This document shows positions 1 through 7,264 of a DNA stretch of 64,000 bases, piece after piece. How positions within the stretch are numbered: the stretch's first letter is position 1; each line of letters opens with the position of its first letter. The notes under the pieces are model-generated. The model was not told where the DNA came from. It was given only the letters and a program-made list of their open reading frames with translations, and searched no databases. Origin of the DNA: Flavobacterium sp. FEMGT703F (GTDB lineage: Bacteria > Bacteroidota > Bacteroidia > Flavobacteriales > Flavobacteriaceae); assembly GCA_002786385.1 (NCBI GenBank), contig PGCN01000018.1:1-64000 (forward strand), written 5' to 3'. Position numbers and translations under genes: made by a program.

Positions 1-33
1 AACAAACAAAACCTATATTTTTTCTTTAGTATT

Positions 34-1329
34 TTAAATGACCTGTTGCGGAGTTTTTACCAGGACGAATGCGGCTTTTAGGTCGGCTTTCAAATCCTCG
101 ATATTTTCCAAACCAACCGACAAACGGATTAAATCTTTGGTTACCCCTGTCGCTTCTTGTTCAGCGTCTGATAATTGTTGGTGAGTCGTACTGGCCGGGT
201 GAATGATGAGTGATTTGGTGTCGCCGATATTGGCTAAGAGTGAGAACAATTTGGTTTCATCAGCCACTTTTTTCGCCGCTTCGAAACCGCCTTTCAATCC
301 GAAGGTTACGATGCCGCTTTGGCCTTCCGGTAAATATTCTTCGGCTAATGCTTTGTATTTAGAAGTGGCTAATCCCGGATAATTCACCCATTCGACTTCC
401 TCTTGCGCTTCCAACCACTGGGCTAAGGCTAAGGCATTTTCGCTGTGTTTTTTGATGCGAAGTGCTAAAGTTTCTAATCCTTGGATGGTTTGGAAGGCAT
501 TGAACGGAGATAAGGCCGCTCCGAAATCACGTAAGCCTTCGATTCTTACTTTGGCGATGAATGACGCAGCACCCAAAGCTTCGTAGTATTTCAATCCATG
601 ATAACCGGCAGATGGTTCGGTGAATTCGGGAAATTTACCATTACTCCAATCGAAGTTTCCGGCATCGATGATTACACCTCCTAAAGAAGTTCCGTTGCCG
701 GTAATGTATTTGGTGAGCGAGTGAATGACAATGTCAGCACCGTGTTGAATCGGGTTTAACAGATAAGGCGTTGCAACGGTATTATCAACGATAAAAGGCA
801 CTTTGAAAGCTTTGGCTGCTGCCGAAATGACCTTCAAATCGAGTACGTCCAGTTTGGGATTCCCTAAGCTTTCGGCAAAGAAAGCTCTGGTGTTTTCTTG
901 CGCCGCTTTAGTGAAGTTTTCCGGATTTGACGGATCAACGAAAGTGGTTGTGATGCCTAGCCTCGGCAAGGTTACGCTCAACAAATTGTACGTTCCGCCA
1001 TACAAGCTGTTGGAAGCCACAATGTGATCTCCGGCTTTGAGTAATACCAGCAAGGTTGTAGCGATGGCTGAAGTTCCTGAGGCCGTAACTACAGCTCCGA
1101 TTCCGCCTTCGAGTGCGGCTAAGCGTTGTTCTAAGATGTCGTTCGTAGGATTGTTCAAACGGGTGTAAATGAATCCGGCTTCGGCCAAACCGAACAGATT
1201 GGCGGCGTGGTCGGTGTTGTTGAATACATAAGACGTTGTTTGGTAAATAGGCACCGCTCTGGTTCCTGCATTTTTTTTAACATCGTGGCCTGCATGTAAG
1301 GCGTTGGTGGCGAATTTTTGTGTGCTCAT
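34..1329 (-). CDS. metY: O-acetylhomoserine sulfhydrylase (PLP-dependent, Cys/Met metabolism family)
   Basis: This cytosolic enzyme joins O-acetylhomoserine with sulfide (or methanethiol) to make homocysteine (or methionine). The 431 residues match the usual family length. The PLP lysine is K207 in the motif HSLTKYITG, and the cofactor-binding region SGTSAIATTLL lies near residue 85. The long insert typical of MetY compared with MetB/MetC is present around residues 230-260 (TEPSAGYHGLKYYEALG). The ATG at 1329 is directly preceded by A/T-rich leader sequence with no strong Shine-Dalgarno, as usual in Bacteroidota. The gene is divergent from metK and lies downstream of two leader-peptide attenuators at 1413-1762, so it is probably controlled by methionine/cysteine tRNA charging. 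The family call is firm. The exact choice between O-acetylhomoserine and O-succinylhomoserine is inferred from length and phylum. Confidence 0.95.
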   Translation of the reverse strand: MSTQKFATNALHAGHDVKKNAGTRAVPIYQTTSYVFNNTDHAANLFGLAEAGFIYTRLNNPTNDILEQRLAALEGGIGAVVTASGTSAIATTLLVLLKAGDHIVASNSLYGGTYNLLSVTLPRLGITTTFVDPSNPENFTKAAQENTRAFFAESLGNPKLDVLDLKVISAAAKAFKVPFIVDNTVATPYLLNPIQHGADIVIHSLTKYITGNGTSLGGVIIDAGNFDWSNGKFPEFTEPSAGYHGLKYYEALGAASFIAKVRIEGLRDFGAALSPFNAFQTIQGLETLALRIKKHSENALALAQWLEAQEEVEWVNYPGLATSKYKALAEEYLPEGQSGIVTFGLKGGFEAAKKVADETKLFSLLANIGDTKSLIIHPASTTHQQLSDAEQEATGVTKDLIRLSVGLENIEDLKADLKAAFVLVKTPQQVI

Positions 1330-1373
1330 GATTTTTAGATATTTAGATTATTTTAAAATTTTATTTTTAAAAG

Positions 1374-1399
1374 CCCTTCGACTGCGCTCAGGGTGACAA
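1374..1399 (-). repeat. 26-nt dispersed repeat, copy A (after attenuator 2)
   Basis: This 26-base sequence is identical to 1601-1626. Its core on the minus strand reads CCCTGAGCGCAGTCGAAGGG, with CCCT/AGGG ends that can pair. It lies just downstream of the second attenuator hairpin, before metY. A diverged copy is seen at 27001-27024. Sequences of this type are common between genes in Bacteroidota, and I see no coding function. Confidence 0.8.
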
Positions 1400-1412
1400 A
1401 TTTGGATTAAAT

Positions 1413-1451
1413 AAAAAAAGTCCTTTCGGATGGCTTACCAAAAGGACTTTT
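1413..1451 (-). terminator. Attenuator hairpin 2 upstream of metY
   Basis: On the minus strand AAAAGTCCTTT (1451-1441) pairs perfectly with AAAGGACTTTT (1426-1416), 11 bp, followed by a run of U. The loop holds a further TGG/CCA pairing. The segment 1435-1444 is the exact reverse complement of ten bases (1488-1497) inside the leader-peptide gene just upstream. The 5' part of the hairpin can therefore pair either within the terminator or with the leader (antiterminator). Confidence 0.85.
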
Positions 1452-1475
1452 CAGGAGTATAAATATAAACTTCGA

Positions 1476-1577
1476 TTATGTCTTTCGCTTTTGGTAATGG
1501 GGTACACGAATGCAACAACACATTGTCATGTGCATCATACGACGGCGAATCATGGTATTTTGAATGGTTGTTTTCAT
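1476..1577 (-). CDS. Met/Cys leader peptide 2 of metY (33 aa)
   Basis: This short frame runs from ATG at 1577 to TAA at 1476 and encodes 33 residues with the core MIRRRMMHMTMCCC. Met codons 9, 14, 15, 17 and 19 are followed by three consecutive Cys codons (20-22). Such a composition next to a sulfur-assimilation gene, with a terminator hairpin 25 bases after its stop, is the layout of a transcription-attenuation leader peptide. Ten bases in codons 28-31 (1488-1497, TTACCAAAAG on the coding strand) are complementary to the 5' side of the following hairpin. Stalling at Met/Cys codons should leave them free to form the antiterminator, whereas translation to the stop should mask them. This is inferred from sequence only. 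I know of no named family for it. Confidence 0.75.
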   Translation of the reverse strand: MKTTIQNTMIRRRMMHMTMCCCIRVPHYQKRKT

Positions 1578-1600
1578 TTTGCTTTTTTGCTTTAGGTTGC

Positions 1601-1626
1601 CCCTTCGACTGCGCTCAGGGTGACAA
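1601..1626 (-). repeat. 26-nt dispersed repeat, copy B (after attenuator 1)
   Basis: It is identical to 1374-1399 in the same orientation. Each copy sits just after an attenuator hairpin, so the unit leader peptide, hairpin and repeat occurs twice. This suggests duplication of a module, or repeated insertion of the element at hairpin ends. Confidence 0.8.
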
Positions 1627-1635
1627 TTTTTTTTA

Positions 1636-1668
1636 AATAAAAAAACCTCTGCGGTTGAGCAGAGGTTT
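1636..1668 (-). terminator. Attenuator hairpin 1 of metY leader
   Basis: On the minus strand AAACCTCTGC (1668-1659) pairs with GCAGAGGTTT (1652-1643), a perfect 10-bp stem with a 6-base loop, followed by a U-rich run. The 3' arm core GCAGAGG also occurs within the leader peptide 1 coding region (1709-1715), which can pair with the 5' arm instead and prevent termination. Confidence 0.85.
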
Positions 1669-1693
1669 GATGGTTATATTTTAAAATTTAAAA

Positions 1694-1762
1694 TTATGCC
1701 ATAAGCGTCCTCTGCGGAGTTTTCCACATCATGCGACACATATGACAAATTGTAAAGTTCAT
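1694..1762 (-). CDS. Met/Cys leader peptide 1 of metY (22 aa)
   Basis: The frame from ATG 1762 to TAA 1694 encodes 22 residues with the core ICHMCRMMW: Cys6, Met8, Cys9, Met11, Met12 and Met21. Codons 16-18 contain CCGCAGAGG (1717-1709), whose GCAGAGG repeats the 3' arm of the hairpin at 1636-1668 and is complementary to its 5' arm. This reproduces the 2-3-4 segment arrangement of classical amino-acid attenuators. The promoter lies about 25 bases upstream. The sequence differs from leader peptide 2 except for the shared Met/Cys and Arg richness, so the two are not simple copies at the base level. The function is inferred from position and composition. Confidence 0.75.
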   Translation of the reverse strand: MNFTICHMCRMMWKTPQRTLMA

Positions 1763-1783
1763 TTTTGTTGTTTTTGTATAGAG

Positions 1784-1815
1784 CAAACTTCTGAATGTTT
1801 TTTGACTTGACCAAA
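1784..1815 (-). promoter_or_regulatory. Probable promoter of the metY leader
   Basis: On the minus strand TTTG (1815-1812) is followed after 20 bases by GAAGTTTG (1791-1784). The second element matches the -7 consensus TAnnTTTG at its TTTG but not at TA. Transcription would start near 1778, about 15 bases before leader peptide 1. Confidence 0.45.
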
Positions 1816-1858
1816 CGGAATTTAAAAATTTAACATTTGAAATTGGGTGATATATATT

Positions 1859-1875
1859 TAAATACTACGTATTTA
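1859..1875. promoter_or_regulatory. Inverted repeat between divergent metY and metK promoters
   Basis: TAAATAC, a 3-base spacer and GTATTTA form a perfect 7-bp inverted repeat, roughly midway between the two -33 elements. It could be an operator, but A/T-rich DNA makes such repeats by chance, so support is weak. Confidence 0.25.
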
Positions 1876-1921
1876 GATTTTTTGAAAAATCACAAAAAAA
1901 ATAAAAAAAGCCAAATAGTTT

Positions 1922-1951
1922 TTTGTTTTCGAATTAGTCTTTATACATTTG
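1922..1951 (+). promoter_or_regulatory. Promoter of metK
   Basis: TTTG (1922-1925) and TACATTTG (1944-1951) are separated by 18 bases and match the Bacteroidota -33/-7 consensus. The predicted start near 1957 places the riboswitch at the very 5' end of the transcript. Confidence 0.75.
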
Positions 1952-1962
1952 CAACCGAAAAT

Positions 1963-2033
1963 TGAGAGGAAAAATTTGAACTGATTGCAACCTCGTTAAA
2001 AAATGCTAAAGCAGAAACTCTCCTTTAGCTTTT
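1963..2033 (+). promoter_or_regulatory. SAM-II riboswitch (SAM_alpha) controlling metK
   Basis: The segment carries the conserved SAM-II elements in order: P1 5' strand GAGG (1966-1969), then TTTGAACTGATTGCAA, the P1 3' strand CCTC (1991-1994), the A-rich stretch and the 3' pseudoknot strand ATGCTAAAGC. This aligns well with the known metX aptamer (ATTTAACCGTATTGCAA, then AAATGTAGCTAAA). Directly afterwards GCTAAAG (2005-2011) can pair with CTTTAGC (2023-2029) followed by TTTT. This is a hairpin competing with the pseudoknot strand that could serve as terminator or as alternative fold. SAM-II is known from Bacteroidota and Alphaproteobacteria methionine/SAM genes. Confidence 0.85.
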
Positions 2034-2085
2034 ACGGCAATCCCCTCTTTTTTCGCAACATTTAATATTAAACTAAAACATAGTT

Positions 2086-3336
2086 ATGGCTTATTTATTT
2101 ACGTCGGAATCCGTTAGTGAAGGACATCCGGATAAGGTAGCTGACCAAATCAGTGATGCGTTAATTGACAACTTTTTAGCTTTTGATGCCGAGTCGAAAG
2201 TAGCTTGTGAAACTTTGGTAACTACCGGTCAGGTAATCTTGGCAGGAGAAGTAAAATCGAATACGTACTTGGATGTACAATCGATTGCCAGAGAAGTAAT
2301 TCGCAAAATTGGTTACACCAAAAGTGAGTACATGTTTGAGGCCAATTCTTGTGGTGTTTTATCTGCGATTCACGAGCAATCAGCCGATATTAACCAAGGT
2401 GTTGACCGCGCCAGCAAAGAAGAGCAAGGAGCAGGTGACCAAGGAATGATGTTTGGTTATGCGACTAACGAAACCGACAATTACATGCCTTTGGCTTTGG
2501 ATTTATCTCACGCTTTGTTGCTTGAATTGGCAGCTATTCGCAGAGAAAACAACGAAATCACTTATTTGCGTCCGGATGCTAAATCGCAAGTTACTTTAGA
2601 GTATTCTGACGACAACAAACCGGTTCGTATTGACGCAATCGTAATTTCTACGCAACACGATGATTTTGCGGATGAAGCTACGATGTTGGCCAAAATTAAA
2701 AGCGATTTGATTTCGATTTTGATTCCGAGAGTAAAAGCCAAATACCCACAATACGCTCATTTGTTTAACGACGATATTACTTATCACATCAACCCAACCG
2801 GAAAATTCGTTATTGGCGGACCACACGGTGATACCGGCTTAACCGGAAGAAAAATTATTGTGGACACTTACGGAGGAAAAGGTGCTCACGGTGGTGGTGC
2901 ATTCTCAGGAAAAGACCCATCTAAAGTAGACCGTTCAGCAGCTTATGCTACCCGTCATATTGCTAAAAACTTGGTGGCTGCCGGTTTGTGTGATGAGATT
3001 TTGGTACAAGTATCGTACGCGATTGGTGTAGCCAAGCCAACATCAATCAACGTGAATACTTACGGTACTGCCAAAGTAAACATGACCGACGGTGAAATCA
3101 GCAAAGTAGTGGAAACTATCTTCGATATGCGTCCGTACTTTATTGAGCAACGTTTGAAATTGAGAAACCCTATTTACAGTGAAACTGCGGCTTACGGTCA
3201 TATGGGAAGAACTCCTGAAACAGTAACTAAAACGTTTAAATCACCAAATGGTGAAGACAAAACGGTAACTGTAGAATTGTTTACTTGGGAGAAATTAGAT
3301 TTCGTAGACAAAGTAAAAGCAGCTTTCGGATTGTAA
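2086..3336 (+). CDS. metK: S-adenosylmethionine synthetase
   Basis: It makes SAM from methionine and ATP in the cytosol. The 416 residues contain the signature stretches [13 protein letters not shown] near the N-terminus, [13 protein letters not shown] near residue 120 and [19 protein letters not shown] near 275, all intact. It is slightly longer than the E. coli enzyme (384), as is usual in Bacteroidota. The start follows a 130-base leader holding a SAM-II riboswitch, so its product should repress it. It is monocistronic, with a strong terminator 20 bases downstream, and divergent from metY. Confidence 0.98.
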   Translation: MAYLFTSESVSEGHPDKVADQISDALIDNFLAFDAESKVACETLVTTGQVILAGEVKSNTYLDVQSIAREVIRKIGYTKSEYMFEANSCGVLSAIHEQSADINQGVDRASKEEQGAGDQGMMFGYATNETDNYMPLALDLSHALLLELAAIRRENNEITYLRPDAKSQVTLEYSDDNKPVRIDAIVISTQHDDFADEATMLAKIKSDLISILIPRVKAKYPQYAHLFNDDITYHINPTGKFVIGGPHGDTGLTGRKIIVDTYGGKGAHGGGAFSGKDPSKVDRSAAYATRHIAKNLVAAGLCDEILVQVSYAIGVAKPTSINVNTYGTAKVNMTDGEISKVVETIFDMRPYFIEQRLKLRNPIYSETAAYGHMGRTPETVTKTFKSPNGEDKTVTVELFTWEKLDFVDKVKAAFGL

Positions 3337-3353
3337 TATCTGAAACACTAAAT

Positions 3354-3388
3354 AAAAAAATCCTGCCTTTGAGCAGGATTTTTTTTAT
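3354..3388 (+). terminator. Terminator of metK
   Basis: AAAATCCTGC and GCAGGATTTT form a stem with a 6-base loop, followed by a long T run. Confidence 0.9.
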
Positions 3389-3657
3389 TATTCTTCTTTT
3401 GTCTTGATACAAAAGAAGCAAAAATTCAAGGCTTTGCCTCTTCGGCGATCAAAACTATTTTCAATCCTAAATAAAAAGAACTCGCTTCACTCAAACAGCT
3501 TTTCATTTTACGGATTTTCAAATATTTGACACTCGCCTGCCAGAAGCTAAGGCCATAGCCCCGATGGAAGCGGCATCCTTTTGTTTTTCATCCTGTCCCG
3601 AGGCTTCGGGAGTCGAAGGACAAAACAAAAGATACAGCGGACAGCGGGAATCAGCTC
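3389..3657. other. Intergenic region without a gene, containing dispersed repeat
   Basis: This 269-base gap lies between metK and the convergent beta-barrel gene. No reading frame in it looks like a gene. It resembles degraded intergenic repeat DNA, whose best-defined part is at 3557-3650. Confidence 0.6.
3557..3650 (+). repeat. Dispersed intergenic repeat (AGCCCCGATGGAAG type), copy 1
   Basis: It begins AGCCCCGATGGAAGCGGCAT, then CCTTTTGTTTTT, a CCCGAGGCTTCGGG hairpin and a tail with GATACAGCGGACAGCGGGAA. Diverged relatives occur at 9690-9797 and 27031-27062 on the other strand. Such elements recur between genes in Flavobacterium. The function is unknown to me. Confidence 0.6.
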
Positions 3658-6387
3658 CTACAAATTATACTTCATACTAAAGATAATGTATCTTGGCTGT
3701 ACGCGGTATTGCGAGTTACGGGTAGAGAATTGTGAGAAACTGTCGTCGTTGATTGAAGTGGTATTCAAAATGTTGGTGGCGGCCACTTTGTATTCCCAGT
3801 GACTGTCTTTGGTTTTTTGATAAGTCAAACTAGCCGAAAGAAAGTCGTATTCCTGGTCGACCGTTTTGGCTTTGTTATAGTAATGAAAAAACTCATACTC
3901 ACTCACAAAAGAAAAACTTTTCAGGAAAAAGTAATCGAGTTTTACAGACGGACTATCGGTGTAAAAGTTATCATTGGGATACTGATTAACCGTGTAAGAA
4001 TACCCTAATTCGACATTAGGCAATTGTTTAAAATTGGTCGAGGCACTCAAGCGGTAATTTTGGGTAAAGCTCTCGGTATCAACTATATTTTCGACTGCAT
4101 TAATCGGGTTTACTTGGATATTGTAAAATTTACTCCAATTGAAACTAGCGCTGAAATTGGCCTTGTAAAATTTAAGGAAAGAACGTCCGTAACGGGCATT
4201 AGCCGATAAATTTTCATCCCCGAAAGGAGAATTGAACGGCGAACCGATTTGGTTTACGCCTTCGAACAAGGCTCGAGTTTTGATGGCTTCGGTAGTTCTG
4301 GTGTAATTGATATAGCCACCAAAGTTTTCAAAATTGAACATATTGAATTTTTGATAAGACAAAGTATGGCTTTGGACTACCGAGTTTTCCAAATCGCGAT
4401 TTCCGGAAAACAAACTGCTGTAACTATTGAAAATAGTACCTACCGCATAGTTGTTAATATTGGTAAAATTGTTGGTGATGCCGAAGTTATACGTTAGCGT
4501 TTCCGATTTTTTGATTTGGTAAATCATTTGAAAATCGGGCAACAAACGAAACAATTCCTGATTGATATCGGTACCCAATTGGGTATTGGTTAAATTAAAT
4601 CGGTGTAAAGTCAAGCCCGGTGTAAAGGTAAATTTACCCGTCAACCATTTGAAATGAAACCCTAAATAAGTGTCGTTATAACGGTAACTGACATCGTTGT
4701 TGTTTTCGGGTGCGTTTAATTCGTTAACGGTTCCGTTGTCTAAACGTTGGTCGATGGAAGACGTTAAACTTTGGTAAACATAGGAGTTCGCTAAGGTAAA
4801 ATTCAGATTGGTTTTAGGCGTTAGCACATAATAATAGTCCAAACGGCTGTCGAGTTTATTGGTTTTGATAAAGCGACTTTGGGTAATGTCGTTGCGGTTT
4901 TGCGTAGTATTATACCCTGTAAAATCAAACGGTTGGAACTGTAAATTGGCGTTGTAAAGCGGATCTTCGTTTTGGTACAAATGTTGGGTTTCGAAAGCAA
5001 AAATATGCTTTTCGGTTGGCGTGTAATAGAAACTCAAATTCTGATTGATGTTGACAGGATCTTGTTTTTTAGAGGTAAAAATACTTTCGTTGGTATTGGT
5101 TCCGGTTAGGAAATTCGATACCTGACGGTTGAGTTCGTTGTTTTCTCTTTGGGCGGAAATTCGATTTAAAATATCGTAATCCAACTGGAAATTAGCGTTG
5201 GGTTTATAGGTTGCACTAAACTTGAACAATCCCAAATTGTTTTTCTGACTGCCGGCATCGTCTCTGACTTCAGAAGAAGAAACATCGGTCGAATTAGGTT
5301 GTAAAATATTAACCGTAGAAGCCGTTTCGGTATCAACTAAAGTAGAAGTGGCAATAACAAATCCGCTTAAACTCCAGCTTTTCGATGGATTGAAGGAAAA
5401 ATTAGTTGCCCCGAAATGAGATTCGATTTCTTTAACGCGATTATCTTGAAAAAAACTAATCCCTAACGAATTACTACCCACATTAATACTGCCGCCACCT
5501 TTGCCCATGATGTTGCGGAAACCACCGCTGAATCGGAAATAATCCTGAATGGTAAAGGCTTGTTGTCCGACATTATTGCTGTTACCCATGATGTTGATGC
5601 TGTATTTCGGACTGTAATAAAACGCTTTAGGCGCTACTACATATCGATTGTCATCGTGTCCTACGCCTATACCGGCGGTCATGTCGCCAAACCAGAAGTT
5701 CTTCTTACCGTCTTTCAGTTTGATGTTCATGGCGAGATTGTCTTGGTTGTTTTCCACGCCTTTCATGATGGAGTTTTCGTTGTAGTTGCGCAAGACTTGT
5801 ACTTTGTCTATCGCATCAGCCGGAATGTTTTTAACGCCCAATTTGGTATCGCCGTCAAAAAAATCTTTGCCTTCCACCATCAATTTATTGACCGCTTTCC
5901 CTTCAACTTTTACCTGACCGTCGGCATCTACTTCAACACCCGGCAGTTTTTTCAAGACGTCTTCCAGTTTTCGTTCGGTTCCGGTTTTAAAGGAATCGGC
6001 ATTATAGACTATGGTATCGCCTTTGATGGAAACCGGCATTTCGCGTACAATTTCTACGCCGTCTAACTCGATTCCACCGCTGTCCATGGTAATGTTTTGG
6101 GTGATGTTTTCCGCTTGGGTAGTGATTACGATTTCTTTGTTTTGCATGCCCAAATAACTGAACTTAATGGTGTAAGTGGTATTGGTTTTCAGATTGAGCA
6201 AAAACTTTCCTTTATCGTTGGTGATAGCATACGCATCCATGGCTTTGGTCGCTTGATTCATAGCCATAACATTGGCCATTTCTAAAGGTGCTTTGGCGTT
6301 GTCTTGTACGGTTCCTTCGAAACGAACGGTTTGGGAAAATGAAAGAATTGAAGTAAAGAGAAATGCAAATAATAGGGATTTTTTCAT
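3658..6387 (-). CDS. TonB-receptor-like outer-membrane beta-barrel protein with CarboxypepD_reg domain
   Basis: A Sec signal peptide (about residues 1-18, ending SILSFSQ) is followed by a carboxypeptidase-regulatory-like beta-sandwich domain (about 20-105). Next comes a plug-like domain (about 120-220, with LEDVLKKLPGVEVDADG and IPADAIDKVQVLRNYNEN), then a long beta-barrel to the C-terminus rich in alternating aromatic strands. The 909 residues fit the outer-membrane beta-barrel family of Bacteroidota, which resembles SusC/TonB receptors but has no obvious TonB box. The substrate is unknown. It is the third gene of a minus-strand cluster after two GLPGLI genes (20-base gap), suggesting a common operon and possibly a shared envelope function. 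Confidence 0.85.
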   Translation of the reverse strand: MKKSLLFAFLFTSILSFSQTVRFEGTVQDNAKAPLEMANVMAMNQATKAMDAYAITNDKGKFLLNLKTNTTYTIKFSYLGMQNKEIVITTQAENITQNITMDSGGIELDGVEIVREMPVSIKGDTIVYNADSFKTGTERKLEDVLKKLPGVEVDADGQVKVEGKAVNKLMVEGKDFFDGDTKLGVKNIPADAIDKVQVLRNYNENSIMKGVENNQDNLAMNIKLKDGKKNFWFGDMTAGIGVGHDDNRYVVAPKAFYYSPKYSINIMGNSNNVGQQAFTIQDYFRFSGGFRNIMGKGGGSINVGSNSLGISFFQDNRVKEIESHFGATNFSFNPSKSWSLSGFVIATSTLVDTETASTVNILQPNSTDVSSSEVRDDAGSQKNNLGLFKFSATYKPNANFQLDYDILNRISAQRENNELNRQVSNFLTGTNTNESIFTSKKQDPVNINQNLSFYYTPTEKHIFAFETQHLYQNEDPLYNANLQFQPFDFTGYNTTQNRNDITQSRFIKTNKLDSRLDYYYVLTPKTNLNFTLANSYVYQSLTSSIDQRLDNGTVNELNAPENNNDVSYRYNDTYLGFHFKWLTGKFTFTPGLTLHRFNLTNTQLGTDINQELFRLLPDFQMIYQIKKSETLTYNFGITNNFTNINNYAVGTIFNSYSSLFSGNRDLENSVVQSHTLSYQKFNMFNFENFGGYINYTRTTEAIKTRALFEGVNQIGSPFNSPFGDENLSANARYGRSFLKFYKANFSASFNWSKFYNIQVNPINAVENIVDTESFTQNYRLSASTNFKQLPNVELGYSYTVNQYPNDNFYTDSPSVKLDYFFLKSFSFVSEYEFFHYYNKAKTVDQEYDFLSASLTYQKTKDSHWEYKVAATNILNTTSINDDSFSQFSTRNSQYRVQPRYIIFSMKYNL

Positions 6388-6407
6388 TGGTTTAGTGGGT
6401 TCAAAAA

Positions 6408-7247
6408 TTAATGTTGAAAGTAAATTACGCCGTCTTCATCTTTCATACTGTCTTCTTTTTTCTTTCGGATTTCATCAAATTTCTTTTGGGAAACTTTTTC
6501 TCCTTTGTTCGGCACTTTGATTTTGGTTTTCTCTTTGTTGCTCAGTGTCACTTTGGTGCATAACAAAATGCCGAAGCCATCATTAACCTCTAAGATTAAA
6601 CCCGGCAAACCCCAATAATTATCCGGACCAAAACTCAGCGGAATTTCAGGAGTGTACCAAACGGTTACTATTTTATCTTCGGGTTTGGCCATTTTAAAAA
6701 GCGCCGGTTTTTGGGCGTCTCTTTTTAAAAAGTCTTCGTAGTCTTGCTTTTGTTTTTCGCTAACCGGAATCACTAATTCGGCTTTAAAACAATTGTAATC
6801 CCCTATTTTCTTGGTTTCATCGATTAATTTCCAATCCGGTTTTACCAAGGGTTCCACAATTAAAAATTCTTTATCGAACACATTGTCTTCTACTACACTG
6901 GTTTGTTCTTTGAGGTTTAAGTATTTGTTACCGGTAGTACCGTAGGAAATGGAAACCGAAAAGTCTTCAGTATTGTTAGACGGTTTTTCTAAAGCTTTTT
7001 CTTCTTCATACAAACATTCGGTTTTATTGAAAGTGAGAGTATATTGCTTTTCTGAAGCTTTCTTTACAGCTTCCTTTACCACTTTTTCAAACTCAGGATC
7101 AACAGGTTCTTTGGGATCGGTTTTGACTTTTTCTGTCTTTTTCTTGGGAATTCTTTTCCAAAAATACTCAGCTTTCCCTTGAAATTCTTGGGCTTCGGAC
7201 AATATTGGTACTAATAAAAAAAGAGCGGTATAGATAACTTTAGTCAT
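6408..7247 (-). CDS. GLPGLI family protein
   Basis: This 279-residue exported protein has an N-terminal signal peptide (MTKVIYTALFLLVPILSEAQ). It carries the family hallmark YWGLPGLILEVNDG near residue 200, preceded by a conserved YNCFKA stretch and followed by LLCTKV. These give two cysteines that are also conserved in the neighbouring paralogue and may pair. The rest is Lys/Glu-rich. The family has no established function. It is restricted mainly to Bacteroidota and is often near outer-membrane barrels, as here. It lies 17 bases after the paralogue at 7265-8155 and 20 bases before the barrel gene, so they are probably co-transcribed. Confidence 0.85.
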   Translation of the reverse strand: MTKVIYTALFLLVPILSEAQEFQGKAEYFWKRIPKKKTEKVKTDPKEPVDPEFEKVVKEAVKKASEKQYTLTFNKTECLYEEEKALEKPSNNTEDFSVSISYGTTGNKYLNLKEQTSVVEDNVFDKEFLIVEPLVKPDWKLIDETKKIGDYNCFKAELVIPVSEKQKQDYEDFLKRDAQKPALFKMAKPEDKIVTVWYTPEIPLSFGPDNYWGLPGLILEVNDGFGILLCTKVTLSNKEKTKIKVPNKGEKVSQKKFDEIRKKKEDSMKDEDGVIYFQH

Positions 7248-7264
7248 TACATACTTTATTTTGA

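Noticed and set aside
803..1027. Plus-strand frame inside metY
   Set aside because: It is the reverse shadow of a clearly coding gene, with no signal or family resemblance of its own.
1413..1668. The two hairpin-repeat units considered as a CRISPR-like array
   Set aside because: Only two units, with dissimilar hairpins and coding content between them. They are explained as attenuators.
3389..3657. Possible gene remnant after metK
   Set aside because: Translations in all frames are broken by stops, and the region matches dispersed intergenic repeats instead.
5560..6066. 168-codon plus-strand frame opposite the beta-barrel gene
   Set aside because: It is antisense to the plug domain and consists of mirrored codons. 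No known motif and no promoter match.
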